NCBI RefSeq assembly: GCF_042432445.1
Contig: NZ_JBHLXE010000108.1
Span: 186,001-250,000 of the forward strand
DNA length: 64,000 bases
Direction: 5' to 3'
Source: Thorsellia kenyensis
Lineage (GTDB): Bacteria; Pseudomonadota; Gammaproteobacteria; Enterobacterales; Thorselliaceae
In this document: positions 28,174-36,807 of the stretch, in pieces
How the letters are laid out: each line of letters opens with the position of its first letter
Numbering within the stretch: the first letter of the stretch is position 1
Notes under the pieces: model-generated
Seen by the model: only the letters and a program-made list of their open reading frames with translations
The model's database searches: none
Told to the model about the DNA's origin: nothing
Position numbers and translations under genes: made by a program

Positions 28174-28545
28174 ATGATCCAAGAGCAGAGTATGCTAAGC
28201 GTCGCTGATAATTCAGGTGCGCGTCGTGTAATGTGTATCAAGGTTCTAGGTGGCTCACACCGTCGCTACGCAGATATCGGCGATATCATTAAAATTACCA
28301 TTAAAGAAGCAATTCCACGTGGTAAAGTTAAGAAAGGCGATGTTCTAAAGGCGGTTGTTGTGCGCACTAGAAAGGGCGTACGTCGTCCAGATGGTTCAGT
28401 CATTAGATTTGATGGTAACGCATGCGTTATTTTAAACAATACAAGTGAACAACCAATTGGTACACGTATTTTTGGGCCTGTGACGCGTGAGCTTCGCGGC
28501 GAAAAATTCATGAAAATTATTTCATTAGCCCCAGAAGTACTGTAA
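28174..28545 (+). CDS. rplN: 50S ribosomal protein L14
   Basis: L14 forms inter-subunit bridges on the 50S face. 123 residues, the E. coli length, starting MIQEQSMLSVADNSGARRVM. The frame is open to 28129 but the upstream residues are not L14-like; ATG 28174 has ACGGAG upstream. First gene of the spc operon. Confidence 0.98.
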   Translation: MIQEQSMLSVADNSGARRVMCIKVLGGSHRRYADIGDIIKITIKEAIPRGKVKKGDVLKAVVVRTRKGVRRPDGSVIRFDGNACVILNNTSEQPIGTRIFGPVTRELRGEKFMKIISLAPEVL

Positions 28546-28555
28546 GGAGCGAATA

Positions 28556-28867
28556 ATGGCATCTAAGATACGTCTTAATGATGAAGTTATCGTGATTACC
28601 GGGAAAGATAAAGGTAAACGCGGTAAAGTAAAACAAATGCTAACTGGTAAAGTTGTGGTTGAAGGCATTAACATGGTGAAAAAACACCAGAAGCCAAACC
28701 CTAACCTAAATCAGCCTGGCGGTATTATTGAAAAAGAAGCTGCGTTAGATATTTCTAATGTTGCACTTTTCAATACTGCAACAGGAAAAGCAGATCGAGT
28801 TGGTTTCAAGTTTGAAGATGGAAAAAAAGTAAGGTTTTTCAAATCAAACAATGAAATCGTTAAGTAG
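28556..28867 (+). CDS. rplX: 50S ribosomal protein L24
   Basis: L24 initiates 50S assembly. 103 residues (E. coli 104) with the KOW motif in DEVIVITGKDKGKRGKV. AAGGAG lies before the ATG. The region from here into rplE is where S8 represses the spc operon in E. coli. Confidence 0.97.
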   Translation: MASKIRLNDEVIVITGKDKGKRGKVKQMLTGKVVVEGINMVKKHQKPNPNLNQPGGIIEKEAALDISNVALFNTATGKADRVGFKFEDGKKVRFFKSNNEIVK

Positions 28868-28883
28868 TTTTTATTTTGAATTT

Positions 28884-28945
28884 ATGGAGTAATAAGATGG
28901 CGAAACTGCATGATTTTTATAAAGACGAAGTGGTAAAAAAACTGA
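28884..28945 (+). promoter_or_regulatory. Candidate S8 repressor site at the rplE start
   Basis: In E. coli, S8 binds spc mRNA around the L24-L5 junction and represses translation. The nucleotide sequence over the rplE start (ATGGCGAAACTGCATGATT) is almost the same as I remember from E. coli, more than protein conservation strictly needs. Structure was not computed. Confidence 0.35.
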
Positions 28946-29436
28946 TGTCAGAATTTGGTTATCACTCTGTCATGCAAGTCCCTCAGATTAAAAAAATCAC
29001 ATTGAATATGGGTGTTGGTGAAGCAATTAATGATAAGAAATTGCTTGAAAATGCGGCGGCTGATTTGACTGCAATCTCTGGTCAAAAACCCCTAATCACT
29101 AAGGCACGTAAATCAGTTGCTGGATTTAAAATACGTCAGGGCTATCCAATTGGTTGTAAAGTAACACTTCGCGGTGAGCGTATGTGGGAATTCTTTGAAA
29201 GATTAGTAACTATCGCAGTTCCTAGGATCAGAGACTTCCGTGGTCTTTCACCAAAATCATTTGATGGTCACGGTAATTACAGCATGGGTGTGCGTGAGCA
29301 AATCATTTTCCCAGAAGTGGATTATGACAAAGTAGATCGTATCCGTGGTCTTGATATTACAATTACTACTAGCGCTAAAAACGATGACGAAGGTCGTGCT
29401 TTATTAGCAGCTTTTAATTTTCCATTCCGTAAGTGA
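28897..29436 (+). CDS. rplE: 50S ribosomal protein L5
   Basis: L5 binds 5S rRNA and contacts P-site tRNA. 179 residues, equal to E. coli, from MAKLHDFYKDEVVKKLMSEF. A TTG start at 28876 would add seven residues, but ATG 28897 follows TGGAG and gives the family length. rpsN follows after 10 bases. Confidence 0.98.
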   Translation: MAKLHDFYKDEVVKKLMSEFGYHSVMQVPQIKKITLNMGVGEAINDKKLLENAAADLTAISGQKPLITKARKSVAGFKIRQGYPIGCKVTLRGERMWEFFERLVTIAVPRIRDFRGLSPKSFDGHGNYSMGVREQIIFPEVDYDKVDRIRGLDITITTSAKNDDEGRALLAAFNFPFRK

Positions 29437-29446
29437 GGCATAAACA

Positions 29447-29752
29447 ATGGCTAAAACATCAATGAAAGCTCGTGAAGCAAAACGTGCTCAATTAGCTGAA
29501 AAATACTTTGCAAAACGCATGGAGCTTAAAAAGCTAGTCTCAGATCCTAAAACTTCAGATGAAGAACGTTGGGATGCTGTGATGAAACTACAAAGCCTAC
29601 CACGTGATTCAAGTTTATCTCGTAAACGTAACCGTTGCCGCCAAACAGGTCGTCCACACGGTATAGTGAGTAAATTTGGATTAAGTAGAATCAAATTGCG
29701 TGAAGCTGCTATGCGTGGGGAAATCCCAGGTCTTAGAAAAGCGAGCTGGTAA
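29447..29752 (+). CDS. rpsN: 30S ribosomal protein S14 (zinc-free form)
   Basis: S14 is a 30S head protein. 101 residues as in E. coli, MAKTSMKAREAKRAQLAEKY..., with RKRNRCRQTGRPHG replacing the CxxC zinc ribbon of the short form, so this is the long, zinc-independent type. Confidence 0.98.
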   Translation: MAKTSMKAREAKRAQLAEKYFAKRMELKKLVSDPKTSDEERWDAVMKLQSLPRDSSLSRKRNRCRQTGRPHGIVSKFGLSRIKLREAAMRGEIPGLRKASW

Positions 29753-29783
29753 TATTAAATATTAATCACGGGAGAAATACCTT

Positions 29784-30176
29784 ATGAGCATGCAAGATCC
29801 TATAGCGGATATGCTAACCCGTATCCGTAATGGTCAAGCAGCAGCTAAAGTTGCTGTCTTAATGCCATCTTCTAAGTTAAAAGTGTCAATTGCACAACTT
29901 TTAAAACAAGAAGGATACATTGAAGATTATAAAATTACAGGTGACATTAAACCTGAATTAGAACTTACTTTGAAATATTTCCAGGGTAAGCCAGTAGTAG
30001 AAACAATTCAGAGAGTTAGCCGTCCAGGTCTTAGAATTTATAAGAGAAAGGATGAGTTACCAAAAGTAATGGCTGGTTTAGGAATAGCAATTATTTCTAC
30101 ATCTAAAGGCATTATGACTGATCGTGCAGCTCGCCAAGCGGGTCTGGGCGGTGAAGTCATTTGCTATGTCGCTTAA
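29784..30176 (+). CDS. rpsH: 30S ribosomal protein S8
   Basis: S8 binds the central domain of 16S rRNA and in E. coli represses the spc operon. 130 residues, equal to E. coli: MSMQDPIADMLTRIRNGQAA, with the conserved ISTSKGIMTDRAARQAGLGGE at the C-terminal end. rplF follows after 13 bases, with AGGAGG before it. Confidence 0.98.
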   Translation: MSMQDPIADMLTRIRNGQAAAKVAVLMPSSKLKVSIAQLLKQEGYIEDYKITGDIKPELELTLKYFQGKPVVETIQRVSRPGLRIYKRKDELPKVMAGLGIAIISTSKGIMTDRAARQAGLGGEVICYVA

Positions 30177-30189
30177 TTAGGAGGAAAAT

Positions 30190-30723
30190 ATGTCTCGTGT
30201 TGCAAAAGCACCTATATTAATTCCTGGTGGCGTAGAAGTAGCTATTAATGGACAGGAAATTACTATTAAAGGTAAAAATGGTACATTAAACAGTTTAATA
30301 AACAAAGCTGTTAATGTTGCTAAAGAAGATAACCAAATCGTATTTTCACCAAAAGAAGATGCTGTTGATGGTTGGGCTCAAGCAGGTACTGCTAGATCTA
30401 TAATTAATAATATGGTTTTAGGTGTTACTGAAGGCTTTACTAGAAAACTACAGTTAGTTGGTGTTGGTTTTAGAGCAGCAATTAAAGGTAACAGTGTTGC
30501 TTTAACTATCGGTTATTCACATCCAGTAGAGCACGAATTGCCAAATGGTGTTAGCGCTGAATGTCCTTCTCAAACTGAAATCGTACTAAAAAGTAACGAT
30601 AAACAGCTTTTAGGACAAGTAGCAGCAGATATCCGCGCATATCGTCGTCCTGAACCATACAAAGGTAAAGGTATTCGTTATTCTGACGAAGTTGTTCGCT
30701 CTAAAGAAGCTAAGAAAAAGTAA
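30190..30723 (+). CDS. rplF: 50S ribosomal protein L6
   Basis: L6 lies near the factor-binding site of the 50S subunit. 177 residues as in E. coli, MSRVAKAPILIPGGVEVAI..., with two tandem alpha/beta domains and the conserved RRPEPYKGKGIRYSDE near the end. Confidence 0.98.
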   Translation: MSRVAKAPILIPGGVEVAINGQEITIKGKNGTLNSLINKAVNVAKEDNQIVFSPKEDAVDGWAQAGTARSIINNMVLGVTEGFTRKLQLVGVGFRAAIKGNSVALTIGYSHPVEHELPNGVSAECPSQTEIVLKSNDKQLLGQVAADIRAYRRPEPYKGKGIRYSDEVVRSKEAKKK

Positions 30724-30732
30724 GGTGATACA

Positions 30733-31086
30733 ATGGATAAGAAAATTGCTCGGATTAAGCGTGCTACTCGTAGCCGTAAAAAAATGAAAGAGTTAGGGGC
30801 GACTCGTTTAGTTATTCATCGTACCCCTCGCCATATTTACGCGCAAGTAATTGCACCAAATGGTAATGAAGTTTTAGCATCTGCATCAACTTTAGATAAA
30901 GAAGTTAAATCTACTATAGCGTATACAGGTAACATTAATGCTGCTTCTGCAGTAGGTGCTGCAATTGCTAAAAAAGCACTTGCAAAAGGCATTAGCTCAG
31001 TCGCATTCGATCGTTCAGGTTTTCAATACCACGGTCGTGTTCAAGCATTAGCTGACGCAGCGCGTGAAGCTGGTCTTCAGTTCTAA
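30733..31086 (+). CDS. rplR: 50S ribosomal protein L18
   Basis: L18 binds 5S rRNA with L5 and L25. 117 residues, the E. coli length; MDKKIARIKRATRSRKKMKE to FDRSGFQYHGRVQALADAAR. Conserved spc position between rplF and rpsE. Confidence 0.98.
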   Translation: MDKKIARIKRATRSRKKMKELGATRLVIHRTPRHIYAQVIAPNGNEVLASASTLDKEVKSTIAYTGNINAASAVGAAIAKKALAKGISSVAFDRSGFQYHGRVQALADAAREAGLQF

Positions 31087-31098
31087 GAGGATATCAAC

Positions 31099-31599
31099 AT
31101 GGTAAACAACGAGAAACAAACGAGTGACCTGCAAGAAAAATTAATTTCTGTGAACCGTGTTTCAAAAACTGTTAAAGGTGGTCGTATTTTTAGTTTTACG
31201 GCTTTAACAGTTGTTGGAGATGGTAATGGTCGTATCGGTTTTGGATATGGTAAAGCTAGAGAAGTTCCTGCTGCAATCCAAAAAGCGATGGAAAAAGCTC
31301 GTCGTAATATGATAACAATATCTATTAACGATGGCACTTTATTCCACCCTGTTAAAGGTACACATACAGGTTCACGTGTATTTATGCAACCTGCGCATGA
31401 AGGTACGGGTATCATCGCTGGTGGTGCTATGCGTGCTGTTCTTGAAGTCGCTGGTGTGCGTAACGTACTTGCAAAAACTTATGGGTCAACAAATCCAATC
31501 AATGTAGTGAGAGCTACTATGGATGCATTGGCTGCAATGAAATCACCCGAAATGATTGCTGCTAAACGTGGTAAGTCTATCGAAGATATCATCGGATAA
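31099..31599 (+). CDS. rpsE: 30S ribosomal protein S5
   Basis: S5 contributes to decoding accuracy and mRNA unwinding. 166 residues (E. coli 167). The double-stranded-RNA-binding-like N domain shows VNRVSKTVKGGRIFSFTAL and the loop VGDGNGRIGFGYGKAREV; the spectinomycin-resistance loop region (VSKTVKGG) looks wild type. Confidence 0.98.
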   Translation: MVNNEKQTSDLQEKLISVNRVSKTVKGGRIFSFTALTVVGDGNGRIGFGYGKAREVPAAIQKAMEKARRNMITISINDGTLFHPVKGTHTGSRVFMQPAHEGTGIIAGGAMRAVLEVAGVRNVLAKTYGSTNPINVVRATMDALAAMKSPEMIAAKRGKSIEDIIG

Positions 31600-31615
31600 T
31601 AGATAGGGGATTGAA

Positions 31616-31795
31616 ATGTCTAAATTAATTAAAATTACACAGACTAAAAGTTCAATTGGTCGTTTGCCTAAACATAAAGCAACGCTAATGGGTCTAGGTC
31701 TACGTCGTATTGGACATACTGTTGAGCGTCAGGACACTCCTGCGATTCGCGGCATGATCAATCAAGTATCATATATGATTAAGGTAGAGGAGTAG
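31616..31795 (+). CDS. rpmD: 50S ribosomal protein L30
   Basis: L30 is a small ferredoxin-like-fold protein of the 50S subunit. The 59-codon frame reads MSKLIKITQTKSSIGRLPKH... to SYMIKVEE, the same length as E. coli L30. It begins 17 bases after rpsE (TAGGGG before the ATG) and ends three bases before rplO, filling the gap expected for rpmD. Confidence 0.96.
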   Translation: MSKLIKITQTKSSIGRLPKHKATLMGLGLRRIGHTVERQDTPAIRGMINQVSYMIKVEE

Positions 31796-31798
31796 TTT

Positions 31799-32233
31799 AT
31801 GCGTTTAAATACTCTTTCTCCAGCTGAAGGTTCACGTAACAGTGAAAAGAGGCTTGGACGTGGTATTGGTTCTGGTTTAGGTAAAACTGGTGGTAAAGGT
31901 CACAAAGGTCAAAAAGCACGTTCGGGCGGTACAGTTCGTCGTGGATTTGAAGGTGGTCAAATGCCTTTATACAGACGCTTACCTAAATTTGGTTTCACTT
32001 CGCGCACAGCTAAATTTAATGCTGAAATTCGTCTTAATGAATTAGCTAAAGTTGACAGCGATGTTATCGATTTAGCTGCATTAAAAGAAGCTAACTTAGT
32101 TGATCTTCAAGTCGAAACTGTTAAAGTAATTCTTTCAGGTAAAATTGAAAAGGCAGTGACTCTTAAAGGTATTGGAGCAACTAAAGGTGCTCGTGCAGCA
32201 ATTGAAGCTGCCGGTGGAAAAATTGAGGAATAA
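31799..32233 (+). CDS. rplO: 50S ribosomal protein L15
   Basis: L15 is a late-assembly 50S protein with a long glycine-rich N-terminal extension, seen here as GRGIGSGLGKTGGKGHKGQK. 144 residues as in E. coli. GGTAGAGGAG at the end of rpmD provides its ribosome-binding site; secY follows after seven bases. Confidence 0.98.
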   Translation: MRLNTLSPAEGSRNSEKRLGRGIGSGLGKTGGKGHKGQKARSGGTVRRGFEGGQMPLYRRLPKFGFTSRTAKFNAEIRLNELAKVDSDVIDLAALKEANLVDLQVETVKVILSGKIEKAVTLKGIGATKGARAAIEAAGGKIEE

Positions 32234-32240
32234 TTAAGAT

Positions 32241-33566
32241 ATGGCAAAGCAACCAGGCTTAGAATTTCAAAGTGCTAAAAGTGGCATGCAAGAATTAAAA
32301 AGTCGATTATTATTCGTAATCGGTGCTTTAATTGTATTCCGTATTGGTTCTTACATCCCTATTCCTGGTGTAAATACAGCTGTGCTAGCGCAATTAATGG
32401 AACAAAGTAGTGGTACCATGTTAGACATGTTTAACTTGTTTTCAGGTGGTGCCATGAGCCGAGCTTCTATATTCACGCTGGGTATTTTGCCATATATTTC
32501 TGCATCCATTATCGTTCAGTTACTTGGGGCAATTGTTCCAAGTATAGCTGAATTAAAAAAAGAAGGTGAGTCTGGTAAGAAAAAAATAACTCAATACACT
32601 CGTATAGGTACTTTATTTCTTGCTACCATTCAAGCTATAGGTATATCTGTTGGGTTACCTAACATGATAGCTGGTTTGGTTTTAAATCCTGGATTCCCCT
32701 TCTATTTCACTTCTGTAGTGAGTTTAGTCACTGGTACCATGTTTTTGATGTGGTTAGGTGAACAAATCACAGAAAGGGGTGTTGGTAACGGAATATCAAT
32801 TTTAATTTTTGCTGGTATTGTTGCTGGATTCCCATCAGCAATAGCTCAAATATTAGAGATGGCAAGAGAAGACAGCTCGAATATCATTCTGGTATTAGGT
32901 GTTGGTATTCTTGTATTAGCCGTGACTTATTTCGTTGTTTTCATCGAAAGAGGTCAGCGCAGGATTGTAGTAAATTATGCCAAAAGACAAGAAGGTAGAA
33001 GAGTATACCAAGCACAATCAACTCATTTACCGTTAAAAATTAATATGGCGGGTGTATTACCAGCTATTTTTGCAACGAGTATTATTCTTTTCCCTGCTAC
33101 TATTACCACATGGCTTGGAACGAGTGAGAAATTTGTTTGGTTAACATATATCTCTTTAGCTTTAGAGCAAGGCAAACCCTTGTATATTATTCTATTAGCT
33201 TCAGCTATTATTTTCTTCTGCTTTTTCTATACAGCATTAATGTTCAATCCAAGAGAAATTGCTGATAATTTAAAAAAATCAGGTGCTTTTATTCCTGGGA
33301 TTCGCCCAGGTGAGCAAACTGCTAAACATATTGATGCCATTACCGTTAGATTAACTTTAGTTGGTTCATTGTATATCACGTTTATTTGTTTAGTTCCTGA
33401 TCTCATGAAAAGTTTCTTTGGACTCCCTTTTAATCTAGGTGGTACATCAATGTTAATCGTTGTTGTTGTTATCATGGATTTTATGGCACAAGTTCAATCT
33501 CTTCTCATGTCTACACAGTATGGTCCAGCGCTTGAAAAAGCTAATTTGAGAAATAGCGGTCGATAA
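32241..33566 (+). CDS. secY: Protein translocase subunit SecY
   Basis: SecY forms the protein-conducting channel of the inner membrane with SecE and SecG. 441 residues (E. coli 443) with ten hydrophobic segments. Recognisable parts are IPIPGVNTAVLAQLMEQ, the plug-region FNLFSGGAMSRASIF, GILPYISASIIVQLL, and the SecA/ribosome-binding loop VNYAKRQEGRRVYQAQSTHL. Its location between rplO and rpmJ is standard for the spc operon. Confidence 0.98.
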   Translation: MAKQPGLEFQSAKSGMQELKSRLLFVIGALIVFRIGSYIPIPGVNTAVLAQLMEQSSGTMLDMFNLFSGGAMSRASIFTLGILPYISASIIVQLLGAIVPSIAELKKEGESGKKKITQYTRIGTLFLATIQAIGISVGLPNMIAGLVLNPGFPFYFTSVVSLVTGTMFLMWLGEQITERGVGNGISILIFAGIVAGFPSAIAQILEMAREDSSNIILVLGVGILVLAVTYFVVFIERGQRRIVVNYAKRQEGRRVYQAQSTHLPLKINMAGVLPAIFATSIILFPATITTWLGTSEKFVWLTYISLALEQGKPLYIILLASAIIFFCFFYTALMFNPREIADNLKKSGAFIPGIRPGEQTAKHIDAITVRLTLVGSLYITFICLVPDLMKSFFGLPFNLGGTSMLIVVVVIMDFMAQVQSLLMSTQYGPALEKANLRNSGR

Positions 33567-33596
33567 GAAATCGATCAATATAGTGATGAGGTATCT

Positions 33597-33713
33597 ATGA
33601 AAGTTAGAGCATCAGTTAAAAAACTCTGTCGTAATTGTAAGATAATTAAAAGACACGGTGTTTTAAGAGTTATCTGTAGTAGCGAACCAAAGCATAAACA
33701 ACGTCAAGGTTAA
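33597..33713 (+). CDS. rpmJ: 50S ribosomal protein L36 (zinc-ribbon form)
   Basis: A 38-codon frame, MKVRASVKKLCRNCKIIKRH... to HKQRQG, nearly identical to E. coli L36. Zinc ligands Cys11, Cys14, Cys27 and His33 are all present, so this is the zinc-binding form. It lies 30 bases after secY and closes the spc operon. Confidence 0.96.
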   Translation: MKVRASVKKLCRNCKIIKRHGVLRVICSSEPKHKQRQG

Positions 33714-33731
33714 AAAAAGCTTGCTTTTTTT
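33712..33731 (+). terminator. Short A/T hairpin at the end of the spc operon
   Basis: AAAAAAAG (33712-33719) pairs with CTTTTTTT (33724-33731) around CTTG, overlapping the rpmJ stop. The stem is almost all A-T, so it is at best a weak terminator and read-through into the alpha operon is likely. Confidence 0.45.
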
Positions 33732-33764
33732 AAAATTTTTGGTATTGTGATGTGCTTTAAATGT

Positions 33765-33851
33765 AACAGCTAAGCTTGAGTATCCTGAAAACGGGCTTTT
33801 CAGCGCTTAGCTGTTGTTTTATTTATTTTTTTAACTAAGGAGTGCACAGTG
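33765..33851 (+). promoter_or_regulatory. Alpha-operon leader, S4-binding pseudoknot
   Basis: AACAGCTAAGC (33765-33775) pairs perfectly with GCTTAGCTGTT (33805-33815). Between them the sequence TTGAGTATCCTGAAAACGGG and the following TTTTCAGC match the E. coli alpha-operon leader as I remember it, with the inner hairpin CTGAAAA/TTTTCAG. The element ends at the rpsM ribosome-binding site and GTG start. In E. coli S4 binds this pseudoknot and traps the ribosome, repressing rpsM-rpsK-rpsD-rplQ. Confidence 0.88.
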
Positions 33852-34205
33852 GCCCGTATTGCAGGCATAAACATTCCTGACCAAAAACACGCTGTAATTG
33901 GCTTGATGTCAATTTATGGTATCGGTAAAACTCGTTCTAAAGCAATATGTGCAGCGGCGGGTATTCCTGAAAGTTTGAAGGTCAGAGAGCTCAATGAAGA
34001 GCAAATCGAAAAACTTCGTGAAGAAGTAGCTAAGTACACTGTTGAAGGTGACTTACGTCGTGAAGTTACTCTAAGTATTAAACGTTTAATGGACATTGGT
34101 TGCTATCGTGGTGTTCGTCATCGTAGAGGTTTACCTGTACGCGGACAAAGAACTAAAACAAACGCTCGCACAAGAAAAGGTCCACGTAAACCAATTAAAA
34201 AATAA
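33849..34205 (+). CDS. rpsM: 30S ribosomal protein S13
   Basis: S13 contacts P-site tRNA and forms bridges with the 50S subunit. 118 residues as in E. coli. The start is GTG (in GTGGCCCGTATTGCAGGC), as in E. coli, and follows AAGGAGTGCAC; this lies inside the S4-responsive leader. The tail RGQRTKTNARTRKGPRKPIKK is typical. Confidence 0.98.
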   Translation: MARIAGINIPDQKHAVIGLMSIYGIGKTRSKAICAAAGIPESLKVRELNEEQIEKLREEVAKYTVEGDLRREVTLSIKRLMDIGCYRGVRHRRGLPVRGQRTKTNARTRKGPRKPIKK

Positions 34206-34219
34206 TAGGGTAATCTATC

Positions 34220-34609
34220 ATGGCAAAAACTCCTGTACGCGCGCGTAAGCGTGTCAAAAAACAAGTCGCGGATGGTGTAGCTCATATCCACGCTTCTTTC
34301 AATAATACAATAGTGACTATAACAGATCGTCAAGGTAATGCTTTAGGTTGGGCAACTGCTGGTGGTTCTGGATTTAGAGGTTCACGTAAATCTACTCCAT
34401 TTGCTGCGCAAGTAGCTGCGGAAAGATGTGCTGAATCTGTAAAAGAATATGGCATTAAAAACCTTGAAGTAATGGTGAAAGGACCTGGTCCTGGCCGCGA
34501 ATCAACGATTCGTGCATTAAATGCAGCTGGTTTTCGTATCACGAACATCACTGATGTAACACCTATTCCACATAACGGCTGCAGACCTCCTAAAAAGCGT
34601 CGTGTTTAA
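34220..34609 (+). CDS. rpsK: 30S ribosomal protein S11
   Basis: S11 forms part of the 30S platform near the mRNA exit. 129 residues as in E. coli, MAKTPVRARKRVKKQVADGV, with the C-terminal DVTPIPHNGCRPPKKRRV. Second gene of the alpha operon. Confidence 0.98.
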   Translation: MAKTPVRARKRVKKQVADGVAHIHASFNNTIVTITDRQGNALGWATAGGSGFRGSRKSTPFAAQVAAERCAESVKEYGIKNLEVMVKGPGPGRESTIRALNAAGFRITNITDVTPIPHNGCRPPKKRRV

Positions 34610-34639
34610 TACTACTATTGGATTATTGGAGAAATAACA

Positions 34640-35260
34640 ATGGCTAGATATCTAGGGCCAAAGCTCAAATTGAGCCGTCGTGAAGGCACTGATTTATTCC
34701 TTAAATCAGGCGTCAGAGCGGTCGACACAAAATGTAAAATTGAACAAGCACCTGGTCAGCATGGTGCACGTAAACCACGTCTTTCAGATTATGGTGTTCA
34801 GTTAAGAGAAAAGCAAAAAGTTCGTCGTATGTACGGTATTTTAGAACGTCAATTCCGTAATTACTACAAAGAAGCAACTCGTCTTAAAGGTAACACAGGT
34901 GAAAACCTTCTTCAGTTACTTGAAGGCAGATTAGATAATGTTGTTTACAGAATGGGCTTTGGTTCAACTCGTGCTGAATCAAGACAATTAGTAAGCCACA
35001 AATCTGTGTTAGTGAATGGTAAAGTTGTAAATATTCCTTCTTACCAAGTTTCACCAAATGACACAATTACGATTAGAGAAAAAAGCAAAAAACAAGCTAG
35101 AATTACAGCAGCTCTTGAGTTAGCTGATCAACGTGAAAAACCAACTTGGATTGAAGTTGATTCTAGTAAAGTCGAAGGAATATTCAAACGTAAGCCAGAG
35201 CGTTCTGACTTGTCGGCTGATATTAACGAGAGTTTAATTGTCGAACTTTACTCTAAGTAA
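34640..35260 (+). CDS. rpsD: 30S ribosomal protein S4
   Basis: S4 starts 30S assembly and is the autogenous repressor of the alpha operon. 206 residues, the E. coli length. The S4 RNA-binding domain shows RLDNVVYRMGFGSTRAESRQ and SHKSVLVNGKVVNIPSYQV. The start MARYLGPKLKLSRREGTD is standard; GGAGA precedes the ATG. Confidence 0.98.
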   Translation: MARYLGPKLKLSRREGTDLFLKSGVRAVDTKCKIEQAPGQHGARKPRLSDYGVQLREKQKVRRMYGILERQFRNYYKEATRLKGNTGENLLQLLEGRLDNVVYRMGFGSTRAESRQLVSHKSVLVNGKVVNIPSYQVSPNDTITIREKSKKQARITAALELADQREKPTWIEVDSSKVEGIFKRKPERSDLSADINESLIVELYSK

Positions 35261-35291
35261 TGTTTTAAAGCTTTGTTAAAGAGAGGACACA

Positions 35292-36281
35292 ATGCTGGGT
35301 TCTGCAACAGAATTTCTTAAACCACGATTAGTTGAGATTGAACAATTAAGTTTAACTCATGCCAAAGTTACCTTGGAACCATTAGAGCGCGGCTTTGGAC
35401 ATACGCTTGGTAATGCTTTGCGCCGTATCTTATTGTCTTCTATGCCTGGTTGTGCAGTCACAGAAGTTGAAATAGATGGTGTTTTGCATGAATACAGCAC
35501 AAAAGAAGGTGTACAAGAAGATGTTCTGGAAATATTGTTGAACCTTAAAAGTTTAGCAATTAGGGTTCATGGTAAGGATGATGTCATGCTTACCTTGAAT
35601 AAAACAGGTGTTGGTCCTGTTCTCGCAAGTGATATTACCATTCCTGGTGATGTTGAAATTGCGCAACCTGATCAAGTCATATGTCACCTAACGCAACCAG
35701 ACTCTAGTTTATCTATGCGTATTCGTGTTCAGCGTGGTAGAGGTTATATACCAGCATCTGCACGTTTACACATTGATGAAGATGAGCGCCCTATCGGTCG
35801 TTTATTAATAGATGCTTCTTTTAGCCCTATTGATCGTATTTCTTATAATGTAGAAGCTGCTCGTGTTGAACAACGTACCGATCTTGATAGATTAATTATC
35901 GAGATGGAAACGAATGGTACCATCGAACCTGAAGAGGCTATTCGTCGTGCTTCAACTATTCTTGCTGAGCAACTTGATGCATTTGTCGATTTACGTGATG
36001 TTCGTCAACCAGAAGTGAAAGAAGAAAAACCTGAATTTGATCCTGTCCTTTTACGACCTGTTGATGATCTTGAATTGACAGTTCGTTCTGCAAACTGTTT
36101 AAAAGCAGAGTCTATTCACTATATTGGTGATTTGGTACAAAGAACAGAAGTTGAGTTGCTTAAAACTCCTAATTTAGGTAAGAAATCTCTTACTGAAATT
36201 AAAGACGTGCTTGCCTCACGTGGGTTATCTCTTGGTATGCGTCTTGAGAATTGGCCCCCTGCAAGCATTGCAGAAGATTGA
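35292..36281 (+). CDS. rpoA: RNA polymerase alpha subunit
   Basis: Alpha nucleates RNA polymerase assembly and contacts UP elements and activators. 329 residues, exactly the E. coli length. The N-terminal dimerisation domain includes LEPLERGFGHTLGNALRRIL; the C-terminal domain includes ELTVRSANCLKAESIHYIGD, with the arginine equivalent to Arg265, and TPNLGKKSLTEIKDVL. Located between rpsD and rplQ in the alpha operon. Confidence 0.99.
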   Translation: MLGSATEFLKPRLVEIEQLSLTHAKVTLEPLERGFGHTLGNALRRILLSSMPGCAVTEVEIDGVLHEYSTKEGVQEDVLEILLNLKSLAIRVHGKDDVMLTLNKTGVGPVLASDITIPGDVEIAQPDQVICHLTQPDSSLSMRIRVQRGRGYIPASARLHIDEDERPIGRLLIDASFSPIDRISYNVEAARVEQRTDLDRLIIEMETNGTIEPEEAIRRASTILAEQLDAFVDLRDVRQPEVKEEKPEFDPVLLRPVDDLELTVRSANCLKAESIHYIGDLVQRTEVELLKTPNLGKKSLTEIKDVLASRGLSLGMRLENWPPASIAED

Positions 36282-36316
36282 TCGACTATTTATAGTCTTA
36301 TAAGAAGGATATAGTT

Positions 36317-36733
36317 ATGCGTCATCGTAAAAGTGGACGTCAACTTAATCGTAACAGTAGCCATCGCCAAGCGATGTTTCGTAATATGGCTGCCTCATTG
36401 ATTGAGCATGAAATCATAAACACTACGCTACCAAAAGCGAAAGAGTTGCGTCGTATTGTAGAACCATTAATTACACTAGCTAAAAATGATAGTGTAGCTA
36501 ATCGTCGTATTGCCTTTGCTCGTACTCGTGTTCCTGCGGTTCGTGACAAAAATGGTAAAATTGTTTTTGATGTAGTTATGAAATTATTTAATGATTTAGG
36601 TCCAAGATTTGCTAACCGTCAAGGTGGATATACTAGAATATTAAAAGCTGGTTTCCGTCCTGGTGACAATGCACCAATGGCCTATATTGAGTTTGTTGAC
36701 CGCCCTGCGGTTGAAAACACTACTGAAGCGTAA
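36317..36733 (+). CDS. rplQ: 50S ribosomal protein L17
   Basis: L17 sits near the tunnel exit. 138 residues compared with 127 in E. coli, with the variation at the C-terminus. MRHRKSGRQLNRNSSHRQAM and SLIEHEIINTTLPKAKELRR are conserved. Last gene of the alpha operon, followed by a strong terminator 22 bases after the stop. Confidence 0.98.
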   Translation: MRHRKSGRQLNRNSSHRQAMFRNMAASLIEHEIINTTLPKAKELRRIVEPLITLAKNDSVANRRIAFARTRVPAVRDKNGKIVFDVVMKLFNDLGPRFANRQGGYTRILKAGFRPGDNAPMAYIEFVDRPAVENTTEA

Positions 36734-36755
36734 TTTAAATTACTCTTTAATTAAG

Positions 36756-36782
36756 AATGCCCACTTATGTGGGTATTTTTTT
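36756..36782 (+). terminator. Alpha operon terminator
   Basis: AATGCCCAC (36756-36764) pairs with GTGGGTATT (36769-36777) around TTAT, with one G-T pair, and runs into a T7 tract. Immediately after rplQ. Confidence 0.88.
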
Positions 36783-36807
36783 GCCTGTTATTTTAATGGA
36801 TATTATA

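Noticed and set aside
36757..36807. N-terminal extension of DusA
   Set aside because: The ATG at 36757 is inside the stem of the rplQ terminator and the extra residues have no DusA similarity.
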